Source: Clostridiales bacterium (GTDB lineage: Bacteria > Bacillota > Clostridia > Christensenellales > CAG-138). From it: a DNA stretch of 13,339 nt. Below, piece by piece: positions 12,503 to 13,339 of the stretch (position 1 is the first letter of the stretch; each line of letters starts with the position of its first letter). The position numbers and the translations under genes are program-made. Location: positions 1 to 13,339 of the forward strand of contig WRCT01000035.1 of the NCBI GenBank assembly GCA_009783775.1. The letters are read 5' to 3'. The notes below the pieces were generated by a model that was given only the letters and a program-made list of their open reading frames with translations, ran no database searches and was not told the origin of the DNA.

Positions 12503-12935
12503 CAGACCGCTCACGCGGAGTTCTTTTCTTTAACCGCGAATGACGCGAATGGGCGCGAATTCGCTGCGGCGGGGGACCGCTCACGCGGGATATTTTAACC
12601 GCGAAGAACGCCAATGACGCGAATATTTTCGCTCACGCGGGTTTTATAAATATATTCGTGTGGTTCGTGGTAGAAAAAGAACACCCCGCTGCGGCGCATT
12701 CGCGCATCTTCGCGTCATTCGCGGTAGAAAAAGAAAACCTCCGCCGCAGCGGCAAGGGAGACGTCGCTCACGCGGGATATTTTAACCGCGAATGGCGCGA
12801 ATGGCCGCGAATATTTTCGTTCACGCGGGATATTCTCAAACCTCCGAACAATTTGAACCGTAGGGGCGACCATTGGTCGTCCGTTCCCGCCCGCAGGCGT
12901 ATTCGTGTTTATTCGTGTCATTCGTGGGATATAAG
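12503..12935. repeat. Cluster of CGAATG / CGCTCACGCGG repeats
   Basis: Gene-free. TAACCGCGAATGRCGCGAATGG-type units at about 12531-12560, 12596-12625 and 12785-12815; the reverse type (TTCGCGTCATTCGCGGTAGA and relatives) at about 12651-12674, 12700-12735 and 12900-12930. CGCTCACGCGG or a one-base variant at about 12508, 12577, 12630, 12764 and 12819, often followed by GATATTTTAACC. The first (12503-12518, CAGACCGCTCACGCGG) pairs with the inverse copy at 11433-11448. ORFs through this region are repeat translations, not genes. Confidence 0.7.
12855..12897 (+). repeat. CCGTAGGGGCGA-type repeat, copy 4
   Basis: GAACCGTAGGGGCGACC, then ATT, then GGTCGTCC: a short hairpin with one G-T pair, followed by CGTTCCCGCCCGCAGG, similar to the GCCCGC end of copies 1 and 2. 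Embedded in the CGAATG cluster. Confidence 0.6.
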
Positions 12936-13084
12936 CTGTGAAGGAAGGATGTCCAATCCTTACATTACAGCAGGCAACCGATTCACCCGCAGCAACGTAA
13001 AACGGTCAGCCGAGGGGGTGATAGCAGCCGGTTTAGACTTCAACGAAGGCTATTTCACTACATCCCCAAGGAAAGGAGACCATC
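12936..13084 (+). other. Leader region of the tnpV gene, element border
   Basis: Repeats stop at about 12935. Then come a small hairpin AAGGAT-GTCCA-ATCCTT (12943-12959) and about 125 nt of unrepeated sequence. Two frames are open here (one from ATG 12949), but both run on through tnpV in wrong frames and I recognise neither. The left border of the mobile element probably lies in or before this stretch. Confidence 0.35.
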
Positions 13085-13339
13085 ATGGAAATCACCTATC
13101 GAACCACGCCGGAGGGCTATCAGATTCCCAATCTGACCGTGCCGGCGCCGAAAGACCCAAGCTATGTCATCGGCAGATTTGGAAGTATGCGGCGACAGTA
13201 TCTCAAGAACCATCGCAAAATCCTGTTTGTCAACTTGCTGACGAGCGGCGAGCTTTACGACCACCTTTGCGAGATTGACCAAACCGCCAACGAGCAGTTC
13301 GAGCTTATCACCAAGCAAATGGCGAAAGCTGAGGGCGTA
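13085..13339 (+). CDS. tnpV: TnpV-type transposon-encoded protein (5' part)
   Basis: Similar to the TnpV family, small proteins of unknown function encoded in transposons and integrative elements of gut Firmicutes. The 85 residues present begin MEITYRTTPEGYQIPNLTVP and include the family's conserved GSMRRQYLKNHRKILFVNLL (33-52) and LYDHLCEIDQTANEQFELI (57-75). The C-terminal part runs off the window. AAAGGAG (13072-13078) lies 6 nt before the ATG. This marks the start of mobile-element sequence to the right of the window. Confidence 0.85.
   Translation, partial: MEITYRTTPEGYQIPNLTVPAPKDPSYVIGRFGSMRRQYLKNHRKILFVNLLTSGELYDHLCEIDQTANEQFELITKQMAKAEGV

Noticed and set aside
12658..13278. ORF of 206 codons before and over tnpV
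   Set aside because: The first part is a translation of CGAATG-type repeats and the last part overlaps tnpV in another frame. The segment from ATG 12949 might be a short gene, but nothing recognisable supports it.

Overview
The window is a GC-rich chromosomal segment of an endospore-forming-lineage Firmicute, most likely an uncultured high-GC Clostridia of the Oscillospirales type. The evidence is the yqfC-yqfD-phoH-(7TM protein)-ybeY-era-recO block, the sporulation-type YqfC/YqfD pair, and a TnpV-type transposon gene of the kind common in gut Firmicutes. The taxonomic placement is inference from gene content and order only.

Layout, left to right. 1-136: non-coding, two dispersed repeats. 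137-6770: a minus-strand housekeeping block read yqfC, yqfD, phoH, 7TMR-HDED membrane protein without its HD domain, ybeY, era, recO, with several 4-nt ATGA overlaps; a YqzL-like mini-gene sits between era and recO on the opposite strand. 6853-7845: a plus-strand CPBP (Abi) intramembrane protease, divergent from yqfC. 7876-12425: a minus-strand group read HPr-kinase-like P-loop protein, transketolase, DUF1622 membrane protein, cysteine synthase. 12426-13084: a gene-free stretch packed with short repeats. 13085 to the end: the start of a plus-strand tnpV gene.

The striking property is the density and placement of short dispersed repeats. At least five families are visible: (P60) a ~60-nt double palindrome, GTGACAGGGGGACGGTTC...GAACCGTCCCCCTGTCAC, in six copies; (CCGTAG) elements ending CCGTAGGGGCGA, in four copies; (RHCEE) elements with CATTGCGAGGAGC at one end, in two copies plus a fragment; (CGAATG) motifs clustered at 12.5-12.95 kb; and short CAGTGGTCAG-, GTTGAGAGT- and AGGGGCCAGGGGCT-type runs at gene borders. 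Four P60 copies and one CCGTAG copy lie inside coding sequence with the reading frame kept: era carries two insertions, cysK one, and the HPr-kinase-like gene two. Paired bases in the P60 stems change together between copies, which suggests selection for, or mobility through, the folded form. Repeats also supply or surround the stop codons of recO, yqfD, tkt and the HPr-kinase-like gene, and lengthen the apparent yqfD ORF upstream. The best candidate for an under-described system here is this set of protein-compatible palindromic elements, which resemble in behaviour (not in sequence) the Rickettsia palindromic elements.

Gene functions: recO (recombinational repair), era and ybeY (16S rRNA maturation, ribosome quality control), phoH (P-loop ATPase), yqfC/yqfD (sporulation), tkt (pentose phosphate pathway), cysK (cysteine synthesis). 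No tRNA, rRNA, CRISPR array or riboswitch was recognised.
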